Assembly (NCBI GenBank): GCA_027858555.1
Contig: JAQICP010000397.1
Location: forward strand, 1 to 7,063
Length of the DNA stretch: 7,063 nucleotides
Direction of reading: 5' to 3'
Source: Vallitaleaceae bacterium
GTDB lineage: Bacteria > Bacillota > Clostridia > Lachnospirales > Vallitaleaceae
Positions 1 to 7,035 of this stretch are shown here, in pieces. The position numbers were made by a program, and so were the translations under genes. Numbering within the stretch: the first letter of the stretch is position 1; every line of letters begins with the position of its first letter. The notes beneath the pieces were generated by a model. It searched no databases, was not told the origin of the DNA, and saw only the letters and a program-made list of their open reading frames with translations.

Positions 1-2521
1 CGGTTCTTGATGCTCTAGGATTAACTTCGATAATATATACTTTTTCATCTTTAACCACAAATTGAATGTTCATCAGACCTACAACACGAAGAGCTACTGC
101 AATCCGTTTTGTATAATCCACTAAAGTATCCATCACTTCTTGACTGATGTTTTGTGGTGGATAGACACAGAAACTGTCTCCTGAATGAACACCAGTCCGT
201 TCGATGTGTTCCATAATACCAGGAATTAGCACATCATCTTTATCAGCAATAGCATCTACTTCAACTTCCATGCCCTCTATGTATTCATCTACAAGAATCG
301 GATGGTCGGCTGAAAGATCCGTTGCTTCCTTGATATAATTGGTTAATTCCCCGTGATCATATACAATCATCATAGCTCTACCACCAATTACATAGGATGG
401 TCTAACTAGAACCGGGTAACCTATATCATTAGCTGCCAAGATTGCCTGTTCTATATTATGAACAGCTGTTCCACGAGGTTGTGGAATATCCAGTTCACGT
501 AGCAACCTTTCAAAACGTTTTCTATCTTCAGCTGCATCTATGGAATCCACCGATGTGCCCAGTATCTGAACACCTTTACTTCTAAGTTTAGGTCCAAGAT
601 TGATGGCCGTTTGTCCGCCGAATTGTATGATGACGCCTTTAGGCATCTCTTTACGAATCACGTTATAGACGTCCTCAATGAATAATGGCTCAAAATATAA
701 CTTATCTGAGATATCGAAATCCGTACTCACCGTTTCTGGATTGTTATTGATGATAATTGACTCGTAGCCCAACTCTTGAATGGCCCATACTGCATGTACT
801 GAGCAATAATCGAATTCGATGCCCTGCCCAATCCTTATGGGACCAGAACCAATAACAATAATCTTTTCTTTTTTTGAAATGATGTTTTCTTCCTCATCTT
901 CAAATGTGGAATAGTAATAAGGTGTTACTGATTCAAATTCAGCAGCACAAGTATCTACCATCTTATAGACTGGAAAGAGACCATGAGCTCGTCTAATGGT
1001 GTCAACCATCTCATAAGAATCGCCTGATAGGTCTTGTACTTCGAAATCTGTAAAGCCCATAGTTTCAGCTTTTTTAAGCAATTCTTTGGAAAGCGGTTCA
1101 TTTTCCAGACGTCTTTCAATTTTTACAATATTGAATATCTTTTCTAGGAACCATTTATCCACTTTGGTGATGTCGTTAATCTGATCAACTGATATATCTT
1201 TTCTAAGGGCTTCTGCCAATAGGAATATACGCTCATCATCTACTATTTTTAACATATCAAGAATCTCTTCTTTTGATTTAACCTCTAGTGATGCTTTTCT
1301 AAGGCCAGTTTCCTTGCCCTCTAGTGATATGACGGCTTTAAGTAGAGAGCTTTCGAAAGTTCTATCAATGGCCATGACTTCCCCAGTGGCTTTCATCTGA
1401 GTCCCAAGTGTGCGGTCTGCATAAGCAAACTTATCAAAAGGCCACTTAGGAATCTTAGTGACCACATAATCAAGTGCAGGTTCGAATGAAGCCATTGTTT
1501 TTTTAGTAACAGCGTTAGGGATTTCATGAAGATGAAGTCCTATAGATATCTTTGCAGCTATCTTCGCAATCGGATATCCCGCTGCTTTTGAAGCAAGCGC
1601 TGAGGATCTGCTTACCCTTGGGTTCACTTCTATTACAATATATTCTTTTGAATAGGGATTAAGTGCTAATTGAACATTGCATCCGCCTTCGATTTCAAGT
1701 GCTTTAATTATCTTAATAGAAGCAGTTCTTAGCATGTGATATTCTTCATCGGTTAGGGTTTGTGATGGTGCTACAACGATAGAGTCTCCAGTATGAATAC
1801 CTACCGGATCAAGGTTTTCCATATTACAGATAATGATGCAGGTGTCATTCTTATCTCGCATGACCTCATATTCTATCTCTTTCCATCCTGCTACTGATCG
1901 TTCTAATAATACTTGATTGATTCTTGAGTGCATAAGTCCTGTGTGAAGAAATTCTTTAAGTGTAGCTTCATCTTCAGCGATACCACCACCAAGTCCACCA
2001 AGGGTATACGCTGGTCTAACAATGATTGGATAGCCAATTTCATTAGCAAACTCTACACCTGCTTTAATGTCATTGATAATCTTACTTTCAGGAATTGGTT
2101 CATTAATCTTAATCATAAGATTCCTAAAACTTTCTCTGTCCTCTGCATTCTTAATAGCTTCTAGTGACGTACCAAGAAGGCGTACACCATATCGTTCAAG
2201 TACACCAGCTTCCGTTAGTTCAACCGCCATATTAAGACCTGTTTGCCCACCCATTGTTGGTATGAGGCCGTCTGGTCTTTCCTTTTCAATAATATAAGTG
2301 AGTGCTTCTAAAGTAAGTGGTTGAATATAGACTTTGTCCGCAATGTTATCGTCTGTCATAATAGTAGCAGGATTAGAATTAACTAATACCACTTCTAAGC
2401 CTTCTTCTTTTAATGATTTACACGCCTGAGTACCCGCATAGTCAAACTCAGCAGCTTGACCGATTATAATAGGACCAGAACCGATAACCATTACTTTTTT
2501 AATACTTCTATCTATTGGCAT
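1..2521 (-). CDS. carB: Carbamoyl-phosphate synthase large subunit, 5' portion (runs off the left edge)
   Basis: The large subunit takes ammonia from CarA and, with bicarbonate and two ATP, makes carbamoyl phosphate in the cytoplasm for arginine (and possibly pyrimidine) synthesis. The frame is open from ATG at 2521 through 840 codons without a stop. It shows the internal duplication typical of CarB: an N-terminal half with VIGSGPIIIGQAAEFDYAG near residue 12, GIHTGDS (His243) and EVNPRVSRSS with Glu298 and Asn300 as expected metal ligands; then a second copy with GSGPIRIGQGIEFDYC near residue 558, SYVIGGRAM near 735, and EVNPRASRT (Glu832, Asn834) at the edge. CarB is usually about 1,070 residues, so roughly 230 are missing here, including the C-terminal allosteric domain; this is a window cut, not a break in the gene. 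The start lies 8 bp after the carA stop, behind a modest ribosome binding site (AGGGA, 5 nt spacing), so the two subunits are probably co-translated. Identification is very secure. Confidence 0.97.
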   Translation of the reverse strand, partial: MPIDRSIKKVMVIGSGPIIIGQAAEFDYAGTQACKSLKEEGLEVVLVNSNPATIMTDDNIADKVYIQPLTLEALTYIIEKERPDGLIPTMGGQTGLNMAVELTEAGVLERYGVRLLGTSLEAIKNAEDRESFRNLMIKINEPIPESKIINDIKAGVEFANEIGYPIIVRPAYTLGGLGGGIAEDEATLKEFLHTGLMHSRINQVLLERSVAGWKEIEYEVMRDKNDTCIIICNMENLDPVGIHTGDSIVVAPSQTLTDEEYHMLRTASIKIIKALEIEGGCNVQLALNPYSKEYIVIEVNPRVSRSSALASKAAGYPIAKIAAKISIGLHLHEIPNAVTKKTMASFEPALDYVVTKIPKWPFDKFAYADRTLGTQMKATGEVMAIDRTFESSLLKAVISLEGKETGLRKASLEVKSKEEILDMLKIVDDERIFLLAEALRKDISVDQINDITKVDKWFLEKIFNIVKIERRLENEPLSKELLKKAETMGFTDFEVQDLSGDSYEMVDTIRRAHGLFPVYKMVDTCAAEFESVTPYYYSTFEDEEENIISKKEKIIVIGSGPIRIGQGIEFDYCSVHAVWAIQELGYESIIINNNPETVSTDFDISDKLYFEPLFIEDVYNVIRKEMPKGVIIQFGGQTAINLGPKLRSKGVQILGTSVDSIDAAEDRKRFERLLRELDIPQPRGTAVHNIEQAILAANDIGYPVLVRPSYVIGGRAMMIVYDHGELTNYIKEATDLSADHPILVDEYIEGMEVEVDAIADKDDVLIPGIMEHIERTGVHSGDSFCVYPPQNISQEVMDTLVDYTKRIAVALRVVGLMNIQFVVKDEKVYIIEVNPRASRT

Positions 2522-2529
2522 TTTGGTCC

Positions 2530-3600
2530 CTACCTTTCTATTGTATTTGTATATGAATCATACCATTTTTTGAATATATAGTGCGCATCCTCAGGTCCAG
2601 GACCTTCCTCTGGATGAAATTGTACAGAAGTAATTGGATAATCATTGGAACAGATACCTTCTACAGTATCGTCATTGACATTCATGAATGTAATGGCCAT
2701 GTTCTCTGGGATGGTGTCTTTATCCACTGCGTAGCCATGGTTTTGAGAGGACATGAATACTTTGCCTGATTCCAATTCTATAACAGGATGATTGGCTCCT
2801 CTATGACCAAATTTTAATTTGTAGGTGTCTGCGCCTAGTGCAAGCGCAAGTATCTGATGGCCTAAGCATATGCCCCATATAGGCTTTCTGCCAATAATCG
2901 CTTTTGCTGATGCAATAGCTTCAGCCGCATCTTTAGGGTCGCCAGGACCATTAGAATAAAAAATAATATCATATGCATCTGATAGTAGCACTTCAGCTGA
3001 AATGTTATGTGGTAATACTGTCACATCTAACCCTAAGTGCCTGAGTTGTTTGACAATACCTTTTTTAAGACCCAAATCAATGAGCGCTACTTTAGGACCT
3101 GTCCCTTCATAATGGACTGACTCTTTCACAGAAATACGTGCCACTATGTCAGCTGGAAATGTATATTTCTTAATTGATTCGATTAGTGCTTCAGAAGGTT
3201 GCTCAGTAGTTATGATGCCGTTCATGGCACCCTTAGTTCTGATTTTTTTAGTAATCATTCTAGTATCAATACCATAGATGCCTGGTATGTCGTTTTCTTT
3301 CAGATAGGCATCAATGGTTTTCACACTTTGCCAATGATTAGGTACTACTGCGTACTCTTTGACAATGAAACCCGAGAGATGCACTTTGTCCGACTCAAAA
3401 TCTGTGTCGTTAATACCATAATTCCCGATAAGCGGATAAGTCATGGTCACTATCTGTCCTGCGTAAGATGGATCCGTTAAGATCTCTTGGTAGCCAGTCA
3501 TGCTGGTATTAAAAACTATTTCACCGTATGTGGTCTTGTCAGAACCAAAGCTTTCTCCTTCGAAGATACTACCATCTTCTAATATAATATAGGCCTTCAT
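2530..3600 (-). CDS. carA: Carbamoyl-phosphate synthase small subunit (glutamine amidotransferase)
   Basis: CarA hydrolyses glutamine and channels the ammonia to CarB. The protein is 356 residues, normal for the family (about 360-380). The N-terminal CPSase small-subunit domain begins MKAYIILEDGSIFEGESFG and carries TGYQEILTDPSYAGQIV; the C-terminal half is a class I glutamine amidotransferase. The catalytic triad is visible: nucleophile Cys245 in WGICLGHQ, then His329 and Glu331 in QFHPEEGPGPED, with the conserved SQNHGYAV loop between. The Cys-His separation of 84 residues equals that in the E. coli enzyme. The open frame extends 12 codons further to 3636, overlapping the argD end, but ATG at 3600 is preferred: GGAGG at 3606-3610 lies 5 nt upstream, and homologues begin at this Met. 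The gene lies 25 bp after argD and 8 bp before carB. Its place in an arginine operon suggests an arginine-controlled synthase; whether a second, pyrimidine-type copy exists elsewhere cannot be seen. Confidence 0.97.
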   Translation of the reverse strand: MKAYIILEDGSIFEGESFGSDKTTYGEIVFNTSMTGYQEILTDPSYAGQIVTMTYPLIGNYGINDTDFESDKVHLSGFIVKEYAVVPNHWQSVKTIDAYLKENDIPGIYGIDTRMITKKIRTKGAMNGIITTEQPSEALIESIKKYTFPADIVARISVKESVHYEGTGPKVALIDLGLKKGIVKQLRHLGLDVTVLPHNISAEVLLSDAYDIIFYSNGPGDPKDAAEAIASAKAIIGRKPIWGICLGHQILALALGADTYKLKFGHRGANHPVIELESGKVFMSSQNHGYAVDKDTIPENMAITFMNVNDDTVEGICSNDYPITSVQFHPEEGPGPEDAHYIFKKWYDSYTNTIER

Positions 3601-3605
3601 AGGAA

Positions 3606-3610
3606 CCTCC
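3606..3610 (-). promoter_or_regulatory. Ribosome binding site of carA
   Basis: On the minus strand GGAGG is followed by TTCCT and then the ATG at 3600. This strong Shine-Dalgarno sequence with 5-nt spacing fixes the carA start at 3600 rather than the longer open-frame start at 3636. It sits in the 25-bp gap (3601-3625) between argD and carA, which is too short to hold a terminator. Confidence 0.85.
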
Positions 3611-3625
3611 GTTAATTTTTGTTGT

Positions 3626-4816
3626 CTATAATTCACTTAATATATCTTCTAGTATGGTCATACATTCATCTATTTCTTCTTTTTTAATCGTAAGTGGTGG
3701 TACAAACCTAATGACATCCGAACCAGCCGTAACTAGTAGCAAGCCTTTTTCCATAGCCTGCATAACAATACCTAAGCGGTCAATTTTAAGGTCAAATACT
3801 AAACCTTGCATTAATCCTAATCCTCTAACGCCTGTAAGAAAGTCATGTTTTATCTCAAGTGCATGTAGCTTCTCACTTAAATACATACCTTTATCCGTCA
3901 CGTCAGCTAAAAATTCATCATCACCAATCACATCTAGTACTACACTCGCCGCACTTGTAACTAGTGGGTTTGAACCAAAAGTCGCTGCATGATCGCCTGG
4001 CTGAAATCCCTTTGCTGTTTTTTCATTAGCAATAATAGCTCCGATTGGCACACCAGAACCAAGTCCTTTTGCCAAACATACGATGTCCGGTTTGATGCCA
4101 TAATTTTGATAGGCAAAAAATTGACCAGTTCTTCCGATACCGCATTGCACCTCATCAAAAATCAGGATAATCTCTTTTTCATCACACAGTGTGCGTAGTT
4201 CTGTCATAAAGCTTTGTTCTGCTGGTTTGATACCACCTTCACCTTGAACAGGTTCAACCATGATTGCACAAGTTTTATCTGTTACTAAAGCTTTAATTGA
4301 TTCGATATCATTAAACTTGCCGTAACTTACACCTGGAAATAATGGGTTCAAACCTTTTTGATATTTTAACTGACCCGTTGCTGTAATTGCTGCAAAAGTT
4401 CTACCATGAAACGAATCCATCATTGAGATGTATTCTGTCTTTTCATCATTTCCGTTAGCTTTTTGTGCTTTGCGAGCTAATTTCATACTAGCTTCAATAC
4501 TTTCAGCGCCACTGTTACAGAAAAACACTTTATCCAAACCACTAAGGGCTACCATTTTTGTAGCAGCATGAATGGATGGCTCATTCCAATAGAGATTAGA
4601 ACAGTGTAAGAATTTATCCACCTGTGCATGTAGGGCATCTTTGAGTGCTTGATTGCCATAACCAAGTGAATTAGTAGCAATCCCTGCAACAAAATCGAGA
4701 TACTTTTTACCGTCTATGTCATATACGTAATTGCCTTCACCGTGATCAATTACAATGTCGAATTGTTTATAATTTGTCATGAAACTATTTTTTCCTTGTT
4801 CAATTAATGTACTCAT
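3626..4816 (-). CDS. argD: Acetylornithine aminotransferase
   Basis: ArgD is a cytoplasmic pyridoxal-phosphate enzyme that transfers an amino group from glutamate to N-acetylglutamate semialdehyde, giving N-acetylornithine. The 396-residue protein is full length for class III aminotransferases. Visible landmarks are FVAGIATNSLGYGN near residue 43, the phosphate-binding CNSGAESIEA near 100, SFHGRTFAAI near 135, the cofactor-ring aspartate Asp221 in FDEVQCGIGRTG, and the Schiff-base lysine Lys250 in CLAKGLGSGVPIGA; the 29-residue Asp-Lys spacing is usual. The ATG at 4816 overlaps the argB stop as ATGA and has AAAGGAGG 6 nt upstream, so this start is preferred over the internal Met13. ArgD homologues often also act as succinyl-diaminopimelate aminotransferase in lysine synthesis, and related enzymes use ornithine or 4-aminobutyrate; the operon context makes the arginine role by far the most likely. 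Confidence 0.96.
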   Translation of the reverse strand: MSTLIEQGKNSFMTNYKQFDIVIDHGEGNYVYDIDGKKYLDFVAGIATNSLGYGNQALKDALHAQVDKFLHCSNLYWNEPSIHAATKMVALSGLDKVFFCNSGAESIEASMKLARKAQKANGNDEKTEYISMMDSFHGRTFAAITATGQLKYQKGLNPLFPGVSYGKFNDIESIKALVTDKTCAIMVEPVQGEGGIKPAEQSFMTELRTLCDEKEIILIFDEVQCGIGRTGQFFAYQNYGIKPDIVCLAKGLGSGVPIGAIIANEKTAKGFQPGDHAATFGSNPLVTSAASVVLDVIGDDEFLADVTDKGMYLSEKLHALEIKHDFLTGVRGLGLMQGLVFDLKIDRLGIVMQAMEKGLLLVTAGSDVIRFVPPLTIKKEEIDECMTILEDILSEL

Positions 4817-4830
4817 ACTGTGCCTCCTTT
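4813..4830 (-). promoter_or_regulatory. argB-argD translational coupling junction (embedded ribosome binding site and ATGA overlap)
   Basis: AAAGGAGG (4823-4830 on the minus strand) encodes part of the ArgB C-terminus and also serves as the argD Shine-Dalgarno sequence, with 6-nt spacing to the argD ATG. That ATG shares bases with the argB TGA stop (ATGA, 4813-4816). Such an arrangement is typical of translational coupling and would tend to keep kinase and aminotransferase amounts in step. Confidence 0.8.
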
Positions 4831-5691
4831 AAAATCGCCAAACATGGTGCCAACACCACTTTTTGTGAAAATCTCAAGTAACATACAATGTTCAACACGC
4901 CCATCAAGAATATGGACATTTTTGACGCCTGCATTAATACCTTCAACGCAACATTCCACCTTTGGAATCATACCGCCTGATATGACGCCTGCATTGATAT
5001 ATTCAGGCACTTCGTTGATGTCTATTTTTGTAATGACTGAATCAAGATTTTTGACGTCACGTAGAACGCCCTCAACATCAGTCAGAAATATCAGTTTCTC
5101 AGCTTTAAGCGCTCCCGCAATAGCTGAAGCGGCATAGTCTGCATTGATATTATAGGTCTGCCCTGCGTCATCCGTACCTATTGGTGCAATTACCGGTATA
5201 AAGTCATTCTCAATAAGACTGAGTATCAGCTTGGTATTCACTTTTGTGATCTCACCAACAAATCCTATATCATGATTATCCACTATATTCTTTTTAACTT
5301 TTAAAGTTTTACCATCTTTACCACTAACCCCTACTGCATTAATATCATGGTTTTGTATCAGTTGGACAATGCTCTTATTGACTTTTCCTGAAAGCACCAT
5401 TTCCACAACTTCAACTGTTTCTTCATCTGTTATTCGTAGTCCATTAACAAACTCAGAAGTGATACCGATTTTATTTAGCATACCACTGATTTCATTACCG
5501 CCACCATGTACAATCACTGGCTTAAGTCCTACTAATTTCATTAGGACAATATCTTCGATGACAGTTTCTTTGATTTTTTCATCTATCATAGCGCTACCAC
5601 CATATTTTACAACCAATATCGAGTTATTAAACTCTTTTATATAAGGAAGTGCTTCTATTAATATCTTAGCTTTATCAATTATCTTTTGCAT
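4813..5691 (-). CDS. argB: N-acetylglutamate kinase
   Basis: ArgB phosphorylates N-acetyl-L-glutamate with ATP, the second step of arginine synthesis and commonly the feedback point when ArgJ recycles acetyl groups. The 292-residue protein is an amino acid kinase family member: Lys29 in VVKYGGSAM, the glycine-rich VHGGGNEI (Gly63-Gly65), Arg86 in NGLRITDEE for substrate binding, YNINADYAAS near residue 180, and LTDVEGVL in the ATP half. It has an N-terminal helix before the kinase core (IEALPYIKEFN, residues 12-22) and the C-terminal signature GGMIPKVECCV followed by VEHCMLLEIF and GVGTMF. In characterised enzymes such as those of Thermotoga and Pseudomonas these features go with hexamer formation and arginine inhibition, so feedback sensitivity is inferred here. 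The start at ATG 5691 has AGAGG with 6-nt spacing and lies 23 bp after argJ. The end overlaps argD by 4 bases. Confidence 0.96.
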   Translation of the reverse strand: MQKIIDKAKILIEALPYIKEFNNSILVVKYGGSAMIDEKIKETVIEDIVLMKLVGLKPVIVHGGGNEISGMLNKIGITSEFVNGLRITDEETVEVVEMVLSGKVNKSIVQLIQNHDINAVGVSGKDGKTLKVKKNIVDNHDIGFVGEITKVNTKLILSLIENDFIPVIAPIGTDDAGQTYNINADYAASAIAGALKAEKLIFLTDVEGVLRDVKNLDSVITKIDINEVPEYINAGVISGGMIPKVECCVEGINAGVKNVHILDGRVEHCMLLEIFTKSGVGTMFGDFKGGTV

Positions 5692-5697
5692 ATTTCA

Positions 5698-5702
5698 CCT
5701 CT
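5698..5702 (-). promoter_or_regulatory. Ribosome binding site of argB
   Basis: AGAGG on the minus strand, followed by TGAAAT and the ATG at 5691 (6-nt spacing), lies inside the 23-bp argJ-argB gap. It supports the chosen argB start, which is also where the family's N-terminal helix begins. Confidence 0.7.
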
Positions 5703-5714
5703 AACCTTCATATT

Positions 5715-6935
5715 CTATGAACGATATTCACCATTAATCTTAACGTATTCATAACTGAGATCACAACCCCAGGCCACTGCATGACCTTCGCCTTCTTTCA
5801 GCATCACTTCAACGATAATTTCTTTTTCACTAAGCACATGTCTAGCATGGTCTTCATCAAATGGGATAGGCACACCTTCTCCAAGAACTGGCACCTCACC
5901 TTTGTCACTTATATAGGTAACACTTACCTTTTCATGGTCAAATTCAGCCCCAGAGTAACCCATAGCACATAAGATTCTGCCCCAATTGGCATCAGATCCA
6001 AACATTGCAGTTTTAAAGAGATTGGATGTGATAATCGATTTCCCCATTAATTTGGCGTCATTTTTATCCTTTGCTCCACTTATCCTAACTTCAAGAACCT
6101 TGGTAACACCTTCTCCATCATGGATGATTTGTTGAGCAAGGTAAGTATTCACATATCTGAGTGCCTGATAGAAATCTTGATAAGCCTTGGTTTCTTTGTC
6201 ATCAATAACAATCCCGCTTAACCCATTAGCAAGAATCGTCACCATGTCGTTAGTCGAAGTATCACCGTCTACAGATATCATATTGTATGTGTCATCCACA
6301 ATATCTGCTACAATCTCTTGTAACAGGTCATGTTCAATATCAGCATCAGTTGTAACAAATGACAGCATGGTTGCCATGTTCGGGTGAATCATGCCAGATC
6401 CTTTTGAGATGCCTCCAATGGTTACTGCCTTGCCCGCCACTTCAATCGATACAGCAACTTCTTTTACAAATGTATCCGTCGTCATGATTGCTTCTGCAGC
6501 CAATCTACCATCATCCATACCAAATCCTAAATTAGGTATGGTCTTTGTGATACCGGTTATTATTGTTTCTATGGGCATGGGCACACCAATGACACCTGTA
6601 GATGCCACTAAAACTGCTTCTTTGTCACAATTTAAACCTTCAGCAACAGTTTGCGCCATGGATTCATTGTCTTTTAGCCCCTGAGCACCTGTACACGCAT
6701 TGGCGTTACCACTATTGATTACAATTGCTCTGATATAATCTCTATTGTCAAACCGTTCCATATTCCACTTAACACAGGCTGCTTTAACCACATTCTTTGT
6801 GAAAGCACCTGCATACACGGCTTTAGTATTTGATTGTATAAGGGCTAGATCTTTTTTGGCTTTTTTAATCCCTATATGGGCTCCTGTAGCACTAAATCCA
6901 ATAGGTGCTGTTATTCCGCCTTGAATTTCTTTCAT
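5715..6935 (-). CDS. argJ: Arginine biosynthesis protein ArgJ (glutamate/ornithine N-acetyltransferase)
   Basis: ArgJ transfers the acetyl group of N-acetylornithine to glutamate, releasing ornithine and regenerating N-acetylglutamate; bifunctional forms can also use acetyl-CoA. The protein is 406 residues, normal for the family. It is an Ntn-type enzyme that cleaves itself into two chains: KGSGMIHPNMATMLSF places the nucleophile at Thr189 (codon at 6369-6371), giving an alpha chain of 188 and a beta chain of 218 residues. The oxyanion-hole pair Thr113-Gly114 is in ASTGVIGVPMP, and INSGNANACTG, SVDGDTSTNDM, FGSDANWGRI and the C-terminal YEYVKINGEYRS are all typical. The open frame could begin at TTG 6950, but ATG 6935 has GAAGGGAG 5 nt upstream and gives the usual N-terminus. 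It is the first gene after the promoter, without argC immediately before it. Sequence alone does not tell the mono- from the bifunctional form. Confidence 0.97.
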   Translation of the reverse strand: MKEIQGGITAPIGFSATGAHIGIKKAKKDLALIQSNTKAVYAGAFTKNVVKAACVKWNMERFDNRDYIRAIVINSGNANACTGAQGLKDNESMAQTVAEGLNCDKEAVLVASTGVIGVPMPIETIITGITKTIPNLGFGMDDGRLAAEAIMTTDTFVKEVAVSIEVAGKAVTIGGISKGSGMIHPNMATMLSFVTTDADIEHDLLQEIVADIVDDTYNMISVDGDTSTNDMVTILANGLSGIVIDDKETKAYQDFYQALRYVNTYLAQQIIHDGEGVTKVLEVRISGAKDKNDAKLMGKSIITSNLFKTAMFGSDANWGRILCAMGYSGAEFDHEKVSVTYISDKGEVPVLGEGVPIPFDEDHARHVLSEKEIIVEVMLKEGEGHAVAWGCDLSYEYVKINGEYRS

Positions 6936-6940
6936 AAAAG

Positions 6941-6948
6941 CTCCCTTC
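6941..6948 (-). promoter_or_regulatory. Ribosome binding site of argJ
   Basis: GAAGGGAG on the minus strand is followed by CTTTT and the ATG at 6935 (5-nt spacing). This decides the start: the alternative in-frame TTG at 6950 would put the Shine-Dalgarno sequence inside the coding region and has no comparable site of its own. Confidence 0.8.
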
Positions 6949-6968
6949 AATTTCCCTAGTTTTCGATA

Positions 6969-6998
6969 TTTACATAATTATACACCAGTTATTATAAT
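6969..6998 (+). promoter_or_regulatory. Possible divergent promoter facing right
   Basis: On the plus strand TTTACA (6969-6974, 5 of 6 to TTGACA) and TATAAT (6993-6998, 6 of 6) are separated by 18 bp, and the pair lies within the same segment as the leftward promoter and both ARG-box-like motifs. It would drive a gene starting beyond about 7006, mostly outside the window. The symmetric AT-rich operator cores can create such hexamers by chance, so this is tentative. Confidence 0.25.
6971..6984 (-). promoter_or_regulatory. ARG-box-like operator 2 (overlaps the -10 hexamer)
   Basis: The minus strand reads TGTATAATTATGTA, matching TGCATAATTATGCA at 12 of 14 positions around the same palindromic ATAATTAT core as operator 1. 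The cores are exactly 20 bp apart, close to the roughly 21-bp spacing of paired ARG boxes bound by one ArgR hexamer in E. coli. It covers the -10 hexamer, a typical place for repression. Confidence 0.55.
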
Positions 6999-7005
6999 TA
7001 TGCAA
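6977..7005 (-). promoter_or_regulatory. Probable sigma-A-type promoter of the argJBD-carAB operon
   Basis: On the minus strand a perfect -10 hexamer TATAAT (6977-6982) lies 17 bp from a weak -35 candidate TTGCAT (7000-7005; only the TTG matches TTGACA). Transcription would begin near 6970, leaving a leader of about 35 nt before the argJ ATG, too short for a T-box or riboswitch. The region is very AT-rich, so a chance TATAAT is possible, but the position directly ahead of the first gene and the overlap with ARG-box-like motifs support it. Confidence 0.65.
6991..7004 (-). promoter_or_regulatory. ARG-box-like operator 1 (overlaps the -35 region)
   Basis: The minus strand reads TGCATAATTATAAT. 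The left half and centre match the palindromic ARG-box pattern TGCATAATTATGCA of ArgR/AhrC repressors at 11 consecutive positions; the right flank is degenerate. Binding here would cover the -35 element and should hinder polymerase. Assignment rests on resemblance and position, not on a scored matrix. Confidence 0.5.
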
Positions 7006-7013
7006 TAGTTAAA

Positions 7014-7028
7014 GTGTGAAAACCACAC
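7014..7028. repeat. Small inverted repeat with GTGTG/CACAC arms
   Basis: The plus strand holds GTGTG, a 5-base loop, then CACAC. The stem is only 5 bp. Read on the minus strand it is followed by TTTAACT, not a proper U-tract, so it is at best a very weak terminator for a leftward gene beyond the right edge, or a protein site just upstream of the promoter. Confidence 0.35.
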
Positions 7029-7035
7029 CATGAAC

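Noticed and set aside
1928..2297. Plus-strand open frames of 76-78 codons antisense to carB
   Set aside because: They lie wholly within the well-conserved carB coding region, have no ribosome binding site and encode no recognisable domain; they are complementary-strand shadows.
1..2521. carB as a pseudogene or frameshifted gene, since it lacks a stop
   Set aside because: The reading frame was followed codon by codon for 840 codons with no stop, and both halves keep conserved motifs in phase; the missing end is due to the window edge.
3199..3480. Plus-strand 93-codon frame antisense to carA
   Set aside because: Entirely inside carA, whose translation matches the family throughout; composition looks like a reverse-complement artefact.
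3601..3636. N-terminal extension of CarA by 12 residues
   Set aside because: It would overlap the argD end, has no good Shine-Dalgarno sequence, and would place the GGAGG that precedes ATG 3600 inside the coding region.
3654..5644. Several frames of 65-112 codons (mostly plus strand) within argD and argB
   Set aside because: Each overlaps a clearly real gene over its full length, with no independent start signal. The serine/threonine/proline-rich translations are typical antisense artefacts.
5781..6684. Plus-strand frames of 63-97 codons antisense to argJ
   Set aside because: Covered by the intact argJ frame; no initiation signals or protein family resemblance.
6936..6950. TTG start of ArgJ five codons upstream
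   Set aside because: The ATG at 6935 has an excellent ribosome binding site at normal spacing and gives the usual 406-residue protein.
6936..6970. T-box, riboswitch or attenuator leader ahead of argJ
   Set aside because: The predicted leader is only about 35 nt, with no stem-loop, specifier region or T-box sequence.
7014..7028. Rho-independent terminator of a leftward upstream gene
   Set aside because: The stem is only 5 bp, and the following minus-strand sequence TTTAACT is not a U-run of adequate length.
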